Below, one piece after another: positions 30,718 to 38,164 of a DNA stretch of 64,000 bases (the first letter of the stretch is position 1; each line of letters starts with the position of its first letter). A program made the translations under genes and the position numbers. Under the pieces are notes generated by a model that was not told where the DNA came from, ran no database searches, and was given only the letters and a program-made list of their open reading frames with translations. The DNA is from Rhodoluna lacicola (GTDB lineage: Bacteria > Actinomycetota > Actinomycetes > Actinomycetales > Microbacteriaceae): NCBI RefSeq assembly GCF_000699505.1, contig NZ_CP007490.1:1-64000 (forward strand). The letters run 5' to 3'.

Positions 30718-31488
30718 ATGACCAATGTGCCTGGTGCAACCAGAGCATTGGCCATTCTGCAGGCCCTGGGCAAGGCTGGTTCGCCCATGCCAGCGGCCGC
30801 GATTGCCAAGAAACTGGGCCTACCCCGCTCCTCTACCTATCACCTGCTGGCCGCCATGGAGAAAGACGGCTTTGTGATCCACTTTCCAGAGGATCAGCGC
30901 TGGGGGCTAGGGGTATCGGCATTTGAGCTGGGCTCAGCCTATTTGCGGCACGATCCTCTGGAGCGATTGGCCCGTCCATTGCTTGCACGACTAGTTCGCG
31001 AAACCGAAAAGAAGATTCCGGCGGTTGCTCAACTTGGCATTCTGCAGAATAACGATGTCTTGTACCTGGCAAAGGAAGTTCCGCATCACCCGGTGACCAT
31101 CGTTACCGAGGTGGGTGTTCGATTACCCGCACACTTGACTGCATCAGGAAAAGCGATTTTGTGTCAGCTTGATGCCAAGCAGGTGCGTGCCATGTATGGC
31201 GGAAACGTTGCGCTACCAACACGAACCGGAAAAGGTCCGGTGTCTGTCAAAGAACTCAACGTTGATTTACAAAACGCAAAACAAAAAGGTTTTAGTTTTG
31301 AAAACGGTTTTGTTACAGAGGGATTCAGCTCAATCGCTGTAGCGGTTTTGAATCATCTGCAGATGCCAGTTGCTGCAATCGGAATGACATTCAGAAATGA
31401 TTCCGGCGCGGATGTGCATCAGGGATTTCTTGTGAAGCAATTACAGGCTGCCGCAACAGAATTATCTAAGCGTTTAGGTTCGCATTAA
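30718..31488 (+). CDS. IclR-family regulator, probable hut regulator
   Basis: The roughly 256-residue protein has an N-terminal winged helix-turn-helix (ALAILQALGKAGSPMPAAAIAKKLGLPRSSTYHLLAAMEKDGFV) and a C-terminal IclR effector domain (GVRLPAHLTASGKAILCQL, GFSFENGFVTEGFSSIAVAVLN). ATG 30718 has AAGGGG at 30705-30710 and is preferred to the frame opening at 30685. Divergent orientation to hutU suggests it controls histidine use, with urocanate or a related intermediate as a likely ligand. That link is inferred. The 3' end overlaps the convergent methylase by 23 bp. Confidence 0.88.
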   Translation: MTNVPGATRALAILQALGKAGSPMPAAAIAKKLGLPRSSTYHLLAAMEKDGFVIHFPEDQRWGLGVSAFELGSAYLRHDPLERLARPLLARLVRETEKKIPAVAQLGILQNNDVLYLAKEVPHHPVTIVTEVGVRLPAHLTASGKAILCQLDAKQVRAMYGGNVALPTRTGKGPVSVKELNVDLQNAKQKGFSFENGFVTEGFSSIAVAVLNHLQMPVAAIGMTFRNDSGADVHQGFLVKQLQAAATELSKRLGSH

Positions 31489-32563
31489 TAATTTGCCTCG
31501 CAAGCGCGTAATCAAGGCGGCGACGTCGGTTGCCTTTTTTATCGTTGCCCTTGAAGGGCGCAAGGATTAGGTCGCTAGATTTTGCGCGAAGAATTTCTAG
31601 GTGCGCGTTGGCACGAACTACAAGTTCTTGAATTTGGGCATCGCTAAGTTCCGGAACGTCTAGGTAAGTCAACAAGCGAGATGAAACTTTGATGCGAGTG
31701 CGCTTGTATTCGAAATCACCGTAGATGAATTCAATGCGACGAACACCATCGTGTGAATCAACAGCACGCAAACCAATGCGACCGTTTGGATCGTTGAAAA
31801 CAATTTGAATTCCTGATCTTGCGCGACCAGTACGTAGTTCAAAAATTTCATGTAGTGAACCAATTAGTGCATCGCCGTTGTAAACGCTGGCATTGCCAAG
31901 TTTGAATTCACCAAGTTGCTGAAGACCATCTGGACCAAAGCAGGCGACCACTGCCGGTGCCTCAGTGTCGGCAAATAAATCTCCCTCGATAACTGAAACC
32001 AACGCAAGCCGAGACTTATCAAAACTAGAAAGCAAAAATGTTTCTGGAATAACCGCTACGACAAAATCTGCGGCAGCTAAACATTTATCGAGCGCGATCT
32101 TGTAGAGGTTGTCATAATCACTGCCATCAAAGTAGGTGGCAACTAATCCATCAACGCCTTTGCGTTTGGCTGAGTGATTGGCCAGATAGGGCGGGTTGGT
32201 CACAATCACAGATGAGCTGGCATTGGGGATGCTCACCAGCGAGTCATTGCGAGCCCACTTGTCACCGGCGATATCGAGGCCAAAGGTGGCCACCCCAAAC
32301 TCACGGCGAACCAAGTCCAGCAGGTGGCCATCGCCGGCAAAGGGGTCTAGGGCGCTGGTATTGGTAAAGAATGCCTGCGATAGAAAGGCACGGACCGGGG
32401 CATTGAGCCACGCGCCATCGGTTGTGTAGAAGGAGCCGCGGGAGACTTTATCGGGGTCAATTTCTACAAAGCGGTCGCGATCAGCCGAGACCAGCATTTG
32501 CCCGATACTTCGGGCGTTCTTTTGGCCGACCGTCCGACCGGATTCGGCCCGCTTTTCACTCAT
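31466..32563 (-). CDS. N6-adenine DNA methyltransferase, orphan
   Basis: A 365-residue class-I methyltransferase with SAM motif I LDPFAGDGHLLDLV, an acidic motif II FGLDIAGD, and catalytic motif IV IVTNPPYLANHSAKRKG (NPPY). Motif I comes before motif IV, the gamma-type order for N6-adenine methylases. The C-terminal third is a putative target-recognition region ending in a basic KGNDKKGNRRRRLDYALARQI. No restriction endonuclease lies nearby. The ATG at 32563 is preferred to a start at 32590, because only 15 bp then separate it from divergent ppiA. Target sequence unknown. Confidence 0.82.
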   Translation of the reverse strand: MSEKRAESGRTVGQKNARSIGQMLVSADRDRFVEIDPDKVSRGSFYTTDGAWLNAPVRAFLSQAFFTNTSALDPFAGDGHLLDLVRREFGVATFGLDIAGDKWARNDSLVSIPNASSSVIVTNPPYLANHSAKRKGVDGLVATYFDGSDYDNLYKIALDKCLAAADFVVAVIPETFLLSSFDKSRLALVSVIEGDLFADTEAPAVVACFGPDGLQQLGEFKLGNASVYNGDALIGSLHEIFELRTGRARSGIQIVFNDPNGRIGLRAVDSHDGVRRIEFIYGDFEYKRTRIKVSSRLLTYLDVPELSDAQIQELVVRANAHLEILRAKSSDLILAPFKGNDKKGNRRRRLDYALARQIINANLNA

Positions 32564-32578
32564 GCGACAATAGTAACC

Positions 32579-33109
32579 ATGACTCAACACACTTCAGTAG
32601 CGACCCTGCACACAAACCACGGCGCAATCAAAATCAACCTTTTCGGCAACCACGCCCCTAAGACCGTAGCGAACTTCGAAGGTCTAGCAACTGGTGAGAT
32701 CGAGTGGAAGGACCCTCGCAACGGTGCAACCCAGACCGGCAAGCCGCTATACAACGGCGTGATCTTCCACCGCATCATCCAGCAGTTCATGATTCAGGGT
32801 GGCGACCCAACCGGAACCGGAATGGGCGGCCCTGGTTACCAGTTCGGCGACGAGATTCACCCAGAACTTAACTTCAACGAGCCTTACAAGCTAGCCATGG
32901 CAAATGCGGGGCCTGGCACCAATGGTTCACAGTTCTTCATCACCACCGCAGCCACCGGTTGGTTGCTAGGCAAGCACACCATCTTTGGTGAAGTTGCCGA
33001 CGAAGTTTCAAAGAAGGTAGTCGACAAGATTGAAAACGTTGACACCGATGGTCGCGACAAGCCACTTGATGACGTAATCATCGAGTCGATCACAATCGAG
33101 AAGGTCTAA
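32579..33109 (+). CDS. ppiA: Cyclophilin-type peptidyl-prolyl isomerase
   Basis: The 176-residue protein is a single-domain cytoplasmic cyclophilin that speeds proline cis-trans isomerisation. It has KTVANFEGLATGE, NGVIFHRIIQQFMIQGGDPTGTGMGGPGYQFGDE with the catalytic Arg in FHR, NAGPGTNGSQFFIT and LLGKHTIFGEV. ATG 32579 is used; the upstream reading frame lacks homology. No signal peptide is seen. The divergent methylase starts 15 bp away, so the promoters must overlap or be leaderless. Confidence 0.95.
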   Translation: MTQHTSVATLHTNHGAIKINLFGNHAPKTVANFEGLATGEIEWKDPRNGATQTGKPLYNGVIFHRIIQQFMIQGGDPTGTGMGGPGYQFGDEIHPELNFNEPYKLAMANAGPGTNGSQFFITTAATGWLLGKHTIFGEVADEVSKKVVDKIENVDTDGRDKPLDDVIIESITIEKV

Positions 33110-33133
33110 TTTAGGCTTCGCCTAATTAATCCC

Positions 33134-33778
33134 ATGTTAAACATGTTCAAGCAGAGCCAGGCCCGAGTAACCCTCGGGCTGGTTTTGCTTAACGTGGTCA
33201 TTTGGATTTTGCAGATCCTGCCTGGCTCGGGGCTGACTAATAAGTTGGCTTTCGTTCCGCTATCGGTGTTTATTGAACCGTGGCGAATGATTACCGCAGG
33301 CTTTGCGCACAGTGAATCAAACTTTTTGCACGTTGCGCTGAACATGTACTCGCTTTACATCTTTGGTTCAATTCTTGAACCGATGCTTGGGCGTTTGCGC
33401 TTCTTGACCGTGTGGTTGATTTCTATCTTCGGCGGATCAGTTGCGGTGATGTATTTGAACACCCCGGACACCTGGGTGATTGGTGCATCCTCTGGCGTAT
33501 TTGGATTGATGGCCGCCTACTTTGTTGTTTTGCGCGCGGTGGGGGATCGCTCGCGCGGACTGGTTGGTTTGATTGCCATCAACTTGGCCTTTGGCTTCTT
33601 GATGCCTAGCGTTAGTTGGCAGGCGCACCTTGGTGGACTGCTTGCCGGTGGTGCCATGACCGCTGTTTACACAAACGCTCGGGGCTCTAAGCAGGCGCAA
33701 GTAGTTGGCGGAATCCTGGTGGCGCTGGTCTTTGTTGGGCTAACCATCTATCGAATGAACACAATGTTGGTTGGCTAA
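33134..33778 (+). CDS. Rhomboid-family intramembrane serine protease
   Basis: A 214-residue polytopic protein with six or seven membrane helices. It has the oxyanion segment HVALNMYSLYIFGSILE, catalytic serine motif GASSGVFGLMAAYF near 120-133, and the catalytic histidine in SWQAHLGGLLAGGAM near 178. These make up the rhomboid Ser-His dyad. The start could be ATG 33134 or 33143; no Shine-Dalgarno is evident. A 6-bp hairpin (TTAGGC/GCCTAA) lies between ppiA and this gene. Substrate unknown. Confidence 0.9.
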   Translation: MLNMFKQSQARVTLGLVLLNVVIWILQILPGSGLTNKLAFVPLSVFIEPWRMITAGFAHSESNFLHVALNMYSLYIFGSILEPMLGRLRFLTVWLISIFGGSVAVMYLNTPDTWVIGASSGVFGLMAAYFVVLRAVGDRSRGLVGLIAINLAFGFLMPSVSWQAHLGGLLAGGAMTAVYTNARGSKQAQVVGGILVALVFVGLTIYRMNTMLVG

Positions 33779-33842
33779 AAAGATTTCAACAGTTAGTTAG
33801 TTGCCGGCAATAAATGTCGGTGTTGGTTTCTAATTTTTTTCC

Positions 33843-34127
33843 ATGACAAAAAATAAACTTGTTCCGCTGAAAGATGCGGTTGATGCATTCAATCTTGAGG
33901 TAGCAGCTGCGCTGGCCGAGTCAAGAATGCCCAAACCCATTTACCTCGGTGACAAATCTGAAACAGAGGCGGTACTTGTTCCCGCGGGTCTCATGGAGGA
34001 GTTGCTTGGACGGCTTGATGATGCAGATTTAGCCGACTTGATCACAGCCCGTAAATCGGCTGGTGATTCCAGGCCACTTGATGAGCTGGCCGAAAGTCTT
34101 GGGCTCGATAAGTCTGACTATCAGTAG
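33843..34127 (+). CDS. Small antitoxin-like protein (Phd/YefM-like)
   Basis: A 94-residue acidic protein. The middle part, MPKPIYLGDKSETEAVLVPAGLMEELLGRLDDADLADLI, resembles the Phd/YefM antitoxin pattern in which a conserved strand precedes an E-A-V-L-V...L motif, and the C-terminus is a charged, probably flexible tail. It is followed after 24 bp by a DUF3800 gene on the same strand. It has no clear ribosome site. A toxin-antitoxin role is inferred from size, charge and context; I could not match a family firmly. Confidence 0.6.
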   Translation: MTKNKLVPLKDAVDAFNLEVAAALAESRMPKPIYLGDKSETEAVLVPAGLMEELLGRLDDADLADLITARKSAGDSRPLDELAESLGLDKSDYQ

Positions 34128-34151
34128 CGCTCGCCCGCCAAGGATTAAAAG

Positions 34152-34868
34152 ATGCACATACTTTTTGTGGATGAGAGTGGCACGGCACCGGAGCCAGCGC
34201 ACGCGGAGAAGTCGCCGAAGTTTGTTTTGGGCGGGATTGTCATTTCCGAAAAGACTTGGCCAAAGCTGCGTGATGAACTTGAAATAGTCAAAAGAAAATA
34301 TTCGGTTGATGGTGAAATCAAGTGGAGATATTTTCATCGCTCTCAAACGCTTCATCATGAAACGCTGGAACATTTAAGTGCAAGAAATCGTGATCGATTA
34401 CGAGTTGATTTGTTTTCCATACTTAAGAGATACCCATCAGCAAAAGTAATTGCATGCGTAGTTGATCCGGTTCACGCGTATAAGCAGAATCTATTTCAGA
34501 CTGCAGATGACCTCTACCACCACGCCTTTGGGTTGATAACGAAGCAGTTCGTAAGTTATCTAACTGAGTTGTCAGACAGGCACGGCCTAAATGCCAGGGG
34601 CCTCGTAGTAGCTGATAGCCGAAGCACGAGGCAGGATTCAAGACTTAGAACTTTTCATCATCTAGAAATGACAGAGGGGAAAGCTAAGGATTTTGAGATG
34701 CTTGTTGAAGGACTCTTCCTAGTGCCTTCGGATTTGAGCGTCGGAATTCAGTTTGCAGATTTGGTTGCCGGGGCAATTTTCAGGAAGCATGTCAGGCACG
34801 ATAGCGAGTTCTGGGACGCCTTGGCTAGTTCGGCAATCAAAGGCATTGACACAAGTCTTTGCGCTTAA
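34152..34868 (+). CDS. DUF3800 protein, putative RNase H-like nuclease
   Basis: A 238-residue DUF3800 member. The N-terminal HILFVDESG (Asp-Glu), an internal LVVADSRS and the C-terminal VGIQFADLVAGAIFRK supply the acidic residues typical of this family, which is thought to adopt an RNase H-like fold. Such genes are common in accessory and defence regions. It follows a small antitoxin-like gene by 24 bp and is followed by a structured inverted-repeat element. Biochemical activity is unknown; nuclease function is an inference from the acidic pattern. Confidence 0.82.
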   Translation: MHILFVDESGTAPEPAHAEKSPKFVLGGIVISEKTWPKLRDELEIVKRKYSVDGEIKWRYFHRSQTLHHETLEHLSARNRDRLRVDLFSILKRYPSAKVIACVVDPVHAYKQNLFQTADDLYHHAFGLITKQFVSYLTELSDRHGLNARGLVVADSRSTRQDSRLRTFHHLEMTEGKAKDFEMLVEGLFLVPSDLSVGIQFADLVAGAIFRKHVRHDSEFWDALASSAIKGIDTSLCA

Positions 34869-34876
34869 GTACTTAA
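34865..34876. repeat. 12-bp perfect palindrome at the DUF3800 stop
   Basis: TTAAGTACTTAA is its own reverse complement and includes the DUF3800 stop codon TAA (34866-34868). It lies 7 bp before the three-way-junction element and may be part of the same boundary structure. Confidence 0.6.
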
Positions 34877-34883
34877 AAGTAAG

Positions 34884-34932
34884 ACGCCGTGTCTAGGTTT
34901 CCCTAGAACCTGCGAAGTCGCAGTCACGGCGT
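34884..34932. repeat. Three-way-junction inverted-repeat element
   Basis: An 8-bp closing stem ACGCCGTG (34884-34891) with CACGGCGT (34925-34932) encloses two further hairpins. One is TCTAGG/CCTAGA (34892-34897, 34902-34907, loop TTTC). The other is CTGCGA/TCGCAG (34910-34915, 34918-34923, tiny AG loop, more likely 5 bp with loop AAGT). All stems are perfect. There is no strong T-tract, so a simple terminator does not explain it. It lies between DUF3800 and the crgA terminator. Confidence 0.7.
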
Positions 34933-34974
34933 ATTTATAAATTAGCAGAGGGTGCCGACAAAGTTCAACAGGGC

Positions 34975-35002
34975 AAAAGAAAACCGCCCCTAAGGGCGGC
35001 TT
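34975..35002 (-). terminator. Intrinsic terminator of crgA
   Basis: On the minus strand the stem CCGCCC/GGGCGG (arms at 34994-34999 and 34984-34989) with loop TTAG is followed by TTTTCTTTT. It starts 27 bp after the crgA stop codon. It could also work weakly in the plus direction. Confidence 0.8.
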
Positions 35003-35025
35003 TCGAAAGTTATCGGTGTTGGACT

Positions 35026-35277
35026 TTACTTCCAGCGGGTTGACATCATGAAGCCAACCATTGCGATGCCAAAGCCAATCAAGATGTTCCAGTTTTCTAG
35101 GTTCCACGGGGTTCCCGCGCCTAGCGGGAACTGAGCACTGGTCACGTAATAAGTGATGATCCAGACCAAACCAAGAATCATGAAGCCGAACATAACCGGC
35201 TTGAACCAAGCTGGGTTAGGCGCGTCTTCTGCGTTGGTTGGGATAGCTTTAGGGGCTTTTGGCTTCTTTTCAGACAT
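35026..35277 (-). CDS. crgA: Cell-division protein CrgA
   Basis: CrgA is a small actinobacterial membrane protein that joins FtsZ, FtsI and other divisome parts. The 83-residue product has a Lys/Pro-rich N-terminus (MSEKKPKAPKA), PNPAWFKPVMFGFMILGLVWIITYYVTS as helix 1, the conserved loop PLGAGTPWNLENWNILIGFGI, helix 2, and the ending FMMSTRWK. It sits beside the pknB-pknA-pbpA-rodA operon as in other Actinobacteria and has its own terminator. Confidence 0.95.
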   Translation of the reverse strand: MSEKKPKAPKAIPTNAEDAPNPAWFKPVMFGFMILGLVWIITYYVTSAQFPLGAGTPWNLENWNILIGFGIAMVGFMMSTRWK

Positions 35278-35379
35278 GAGCCAATTCTAACCTGCCGATT
35301 GGGCCGGCCGCCAAGGCCAAGGGCCGCCGGATCGCGGGCCCGGGGAACGCTGCTGCCCAGCAGGTATTCTTAAGCCCTG

Positions 35380-36036
35380 ATGGTAAAAATCCTGGTTCTA
35401 GACAACTACGACAGCTTTGTCTACACACTCAACGGCTATCTGCAGCAGCTTGGTGCAGAAACCGATGTACTGCGCAATGACTGCGTTGCCGAGGCGGATT
35501 TGCCTGAACTTTTGGCTAAGTATGACGCGGTGCTGATTAGCCCGGGGCCTGGCACTCCGGCCGAGGCGGGCCTAAGCATTCCAGTGGTCAAGTTGGCGCT
35601 CAAGACCGGTCAGCCGGTATTTGGTGTTTGCCTAGGTCACCAGTCAATCGCAGAGGCGATGGGCGCAACCGTTACCAGTGCACCAGAGCTAATGCACGGC
35701 AAAACATCAATCGTGAATCATGATGACTCTTTGATTTTCAACGGCATTCGCCAGGGTTTCAATGCAACCCGATACCACTCGCTAGCCGTAGTTGATTCGA
35801 CAGTTCCAGAAGATCTGATCGTTACCGCTCGCACCGGCAAGAGCGAGACTTCGCAGGGCGGAGTGATCATGGGATTGCAACACAAGACGCTGCCTATTTA
35901 CGGAGTGCAGTTTCACCCAGAAAGTGTGCTGACCGAATCTGGTTACCAAATGCTTGGTAACTGGTTGGAGTCAATTGGCCTCAAGGGTGCCGCAGAAAAA
36001 GCCCGTGGATTATCTCCACTTGTTAATCTCACTTAA
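35380..36036 (+). CDS. pabA: Glutamine amidotransferase, PabA/TrpG type
   Basis: A 218-residue class I glutamine amidotransferase supplying ammonia to aminodeoxychorismate or anthranilate synthase. It begins ILVLDNYDSFVYTLNGYLQQLG and has ISPGPGTPAEAG, the nucleophile VCLGHQSIAEAMG, HGKTS, RYHSLAV and the catalytic HPESVLT. The neighbourhood (crgA, pknB) is where actinobacterial pabA/trpG-like genes are usually found, without the large subunit. It abuts the pknB stop codon with no gap. PabA versus TrpG cannot be decided by sequence alone. Confidence 0.88.
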   Translation: MVKILVLDNYDSFVYTLNGYLQQLGAETDVLRNDCVAEADLPELLAKYDAVLISPGPGTPAEAGLSIPVVKLALKTGQPVFGVCLGHQSIAEAMGATVTSAPELMHGKTSIVNHDDSLIFNGIRQGFNATRYHSLAVVDSTVPEDLIVTARTGKSETSQGGVIMGLQHKTLPIYGVQFHPESVLTESGYQMLGNWLESIGLKGAAEKARGLSPLVNLT

Positions 36037-38100
36037 TTACTGAGAACAGCCAACGTAAAGGATTACGGCCGAACCTTGGTTGGCAAGTCCCGGTGCAACT
36101 GACTGATCAACCACGATGGTTCCCTGAGCACCAGTACATTCTTCACGAGTGGTAATCGAAACCGGAAGACCAACCGCTGGCGCACTCATCGCTGCACGAG
36201 CATCACTGATGTCTAGGTTGCGAACATCAGGAACCATAACTTTTCCATTTGAAACTATTAGGTTCACCGCTGAACCCTCGGCGACCTCTGTGTTCAAGGC
36301 CGGAAGAGTTTCAATGACTTTGCCGGCGGCAACCGTTGCAGAGTTGCCCTGCGTAATTGTGCCAAGGGTGAGCTTCATGGTTGCCAAAACTCCGGCAGCT
36401 TCAGTCTCAGTAAGACCAGTCAGCGACGGAACCTTCACGGTGTTGGCACCTGCAGAAACATAAACGGTAATCACCTGACGGTCACCAACCACGGTTCCGG
36501 CAATTGGATCGGTGCGAATGATTGTGTCAACCGGAACGGTGTCACTTGGCTCCGAAGCCTTTGATACCAACAGACCCTGCGCGGTTAGTGAGCTGTAGCC
36601 ATCGGTGTAGGTCTGACCAACCACGTTTGGCACACTGATTCCGCCACCTGGCTGAATGTTTAGGTTGAAGTTTCCGAATGCCACCAACCAAACCAACAAA
36701 CCGATAAGCACAACTGACGCAGCCGATGCAACGGTGACAATCAATCCCTTTGATGGGCGGTTGAGTCCGTCAAGCAGCGGAGCCGGGGTTGAGCCGGTAT
36801 TGGCTGGCAGGTCAACGCCAAGAGTTGAGAATGGGTTGGTTGCCGGTGTGCGCAAGTCGTTCCAGTCAGCGTTTGAACGCGGCGCTGCCTTTTCGTATCC
36901 GGTGTAATCAACCACTGTTTCTTTGACTGATGCTGCAGTCTCTTTTGCGCGACCAAAGAAAGATTTCTTTTCTTCAACCGGTTCAACAGGTGTTGCCGGT
37001 GCTGAGTGCACAACCGCGTCGGCGGCGGCAAGATCTGCAATCAAAGGTGATGCGGTTGTTGAAGGAGCTGCTGCACCAAGTAGTGCCTCAAAGTCGTCTT
37101 CGGCAACCGGCGCGCTTTCATTTGATGCACTAGGAATTACTGGTGCAGATTCCTGCGATTCCGCTGGGGTTTCGTCGAGAGTCCAAGCAGTAGTTGTTGC
37201 AGCAACTGCGTTTGGTGAAATTACCGGAGTAGAAATTGTTGCCGGTGAACCATTCGCTGCAGCAATCAGGTGCTCGCGGAATTCTTCTGCAGTTTGAAAA
37301 CGCTCTTCGCGATCTTTAGCAAGACCACGCAGAACTACCGCATCAAGTTCAGGAGTAATTGACGAATCAAATTGTGACGGCGGAATCACCGCTTCTGAAA
37401 CGTGCTGATAGGCAACCGATACCGCGCTCTCACCCTTGAACGGTGGACGACCGCAAAGCATTTCGTAAAGCAGAACTCCGGTTGAGTACAAATCGGTGCG
37501 AGCATCAACCTGTTCACCCTTAGCTTGCTCCGGTGAGAAATACTGAGCGGTGCCAACGATGCCAGAGGTGTGCGCCATGGTCGCTGAAGAATCTGAAATC
37601 GCGCGCGCAATACCAAAGTCCATTACCTTTACCTGGCCGGCATCGGTGATCATGATGTTTGCAGATTTGATGTCGCGGTGAATCACTCCCGCGCGGTGTG
37701 AAAATTCAAGAGCGGTTAGAACTCCGCTGGTCCACTCGATTGCTTCTTGACGAGTCAGGCGACGTTCGTGCAACAGATCACGCAGCAACTTGCCTTTGAC
37801 GTACTCCATAACAATGAACGGATACTTGTGCTGGTTGCCGTATTCATCGGTGGTGATTTCTTCACCGGCATCGTAAATACGAACGATTGTTGGATGACCC
37901 ATGCGCGCAGAGGCCTGGGCCTCTTGACGGAAACGAGCCTCAAAGGCCGGGTCGTTAGCAAGATCTGACTTGAGCAACTTGATGGCCACGGTGCGGCCAA
38001 GGCGAGTGTCGACACCCTCATAGACATCGGCCATCCCGCCGCGCCCAATTAGGTTTCCAACTTCGTAGCGACCGGCGATAACCCGCTGGTTTTCAGTCAA
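36037..38100 (-). CDS. pknB: Ser/Thr protein kinase PknB with PASTA domains
   Basis: PknB senses cell-wall fragments and controls growth and division. The 687-residue protein has a kinase domain (about 1-280) with VGNLIGRGGMADVY, VAIKLL, HRDIKSANIM, MDFGIA and SPEQA, then a long juxtamembrane linker rich in Ala, Pro and acidic residues, one membrane helix near 457-478 and three PASTA repeats. M. tuberculosis PknB has four. TTG 38100 is preceded by GGAG and is a believable start. It is the last gene of the fhaA-fhaB-pstP-rodA-pbpA-pknA-pknB operon and converges on pabA. Confidence 0.95.
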   Translation of the reverse strand: MTENQRVIAGRYEVGNLIGRGGMADVYEGVDTRLGRTVAIKLLKSDLANDPAFEARFRQEAQASARMGHPTIVRIYDAGEEITTDEYGNQHKYPFIVMEYVKGKLLRDLLHERRLTRQEAIEWTSGVLTALEFSHRAGVIHRDIKSANIMITDAGQVKVMDFGIARAISDSSATMAHTSGIVGTAQYFSPEQAKGEQVDARTDLYSTGVLLYEMLCGRPPFKGESAVSVAYQHVSEAVIPPSQFDSSITPELDAVVLRGLAKDREERFQTAEEFREHLIAAANGSPATISTPVISPNAVAATTTAWTLDETPAESQESAPVIPSASNESAPVAEDDFEALLGAAAPSTTASPLIADLAAADAVVHSAPATPVEPVEEKKSFFGRAKETAASVKETVVDYTGYEKAAPRSNADWNDLRTPATNPFSTLGVDLPANTGSTPAPLLDGLNRPSKGLIVTVASAASVVLIGLLVWLVAFGNFNLNIQPGGGISVPNVVGQTYTDGYSSLTAQGLLVSKASEPSDTVPVDTIIRTDPIAGTVVGDRQVITVYVSAGANTVKVPSLTGLTETEAAGVLATMKLTLGTITQGNSATVAAGKVIETLPALNTEVAEGSAVNLIVSNGKVMVPDVRNLDISDARAAMSAPAVGLPVSITTREECTGAQGTIVVDQSVAPGLANQGSAVILYVGCSQ

Positions 38101-38164
38101 TCTCTTGCTCCTTTTAGCGCAAAACGCGCGTGAACTCCCAGTCTAATCGCCCGTTTCTGGCTGT

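Noticed and set aside
33109-33127. Small hairpin TTAGGC/GCCTAA after ppiA as a terminator
   Set aside because: Only 6 bp, no T-run, and the rhomboid gene starts a few bases later, so it is noted only in that gene's entry.
34884-34932. Three-way junction read as a tRNA or degenerate tRNA
   Set aside because: It is only 49 bases long, with no anticodon arm geometry, T-loop consensus or acceptor of 7 bp, so it was kept as an inverted-repeat element.
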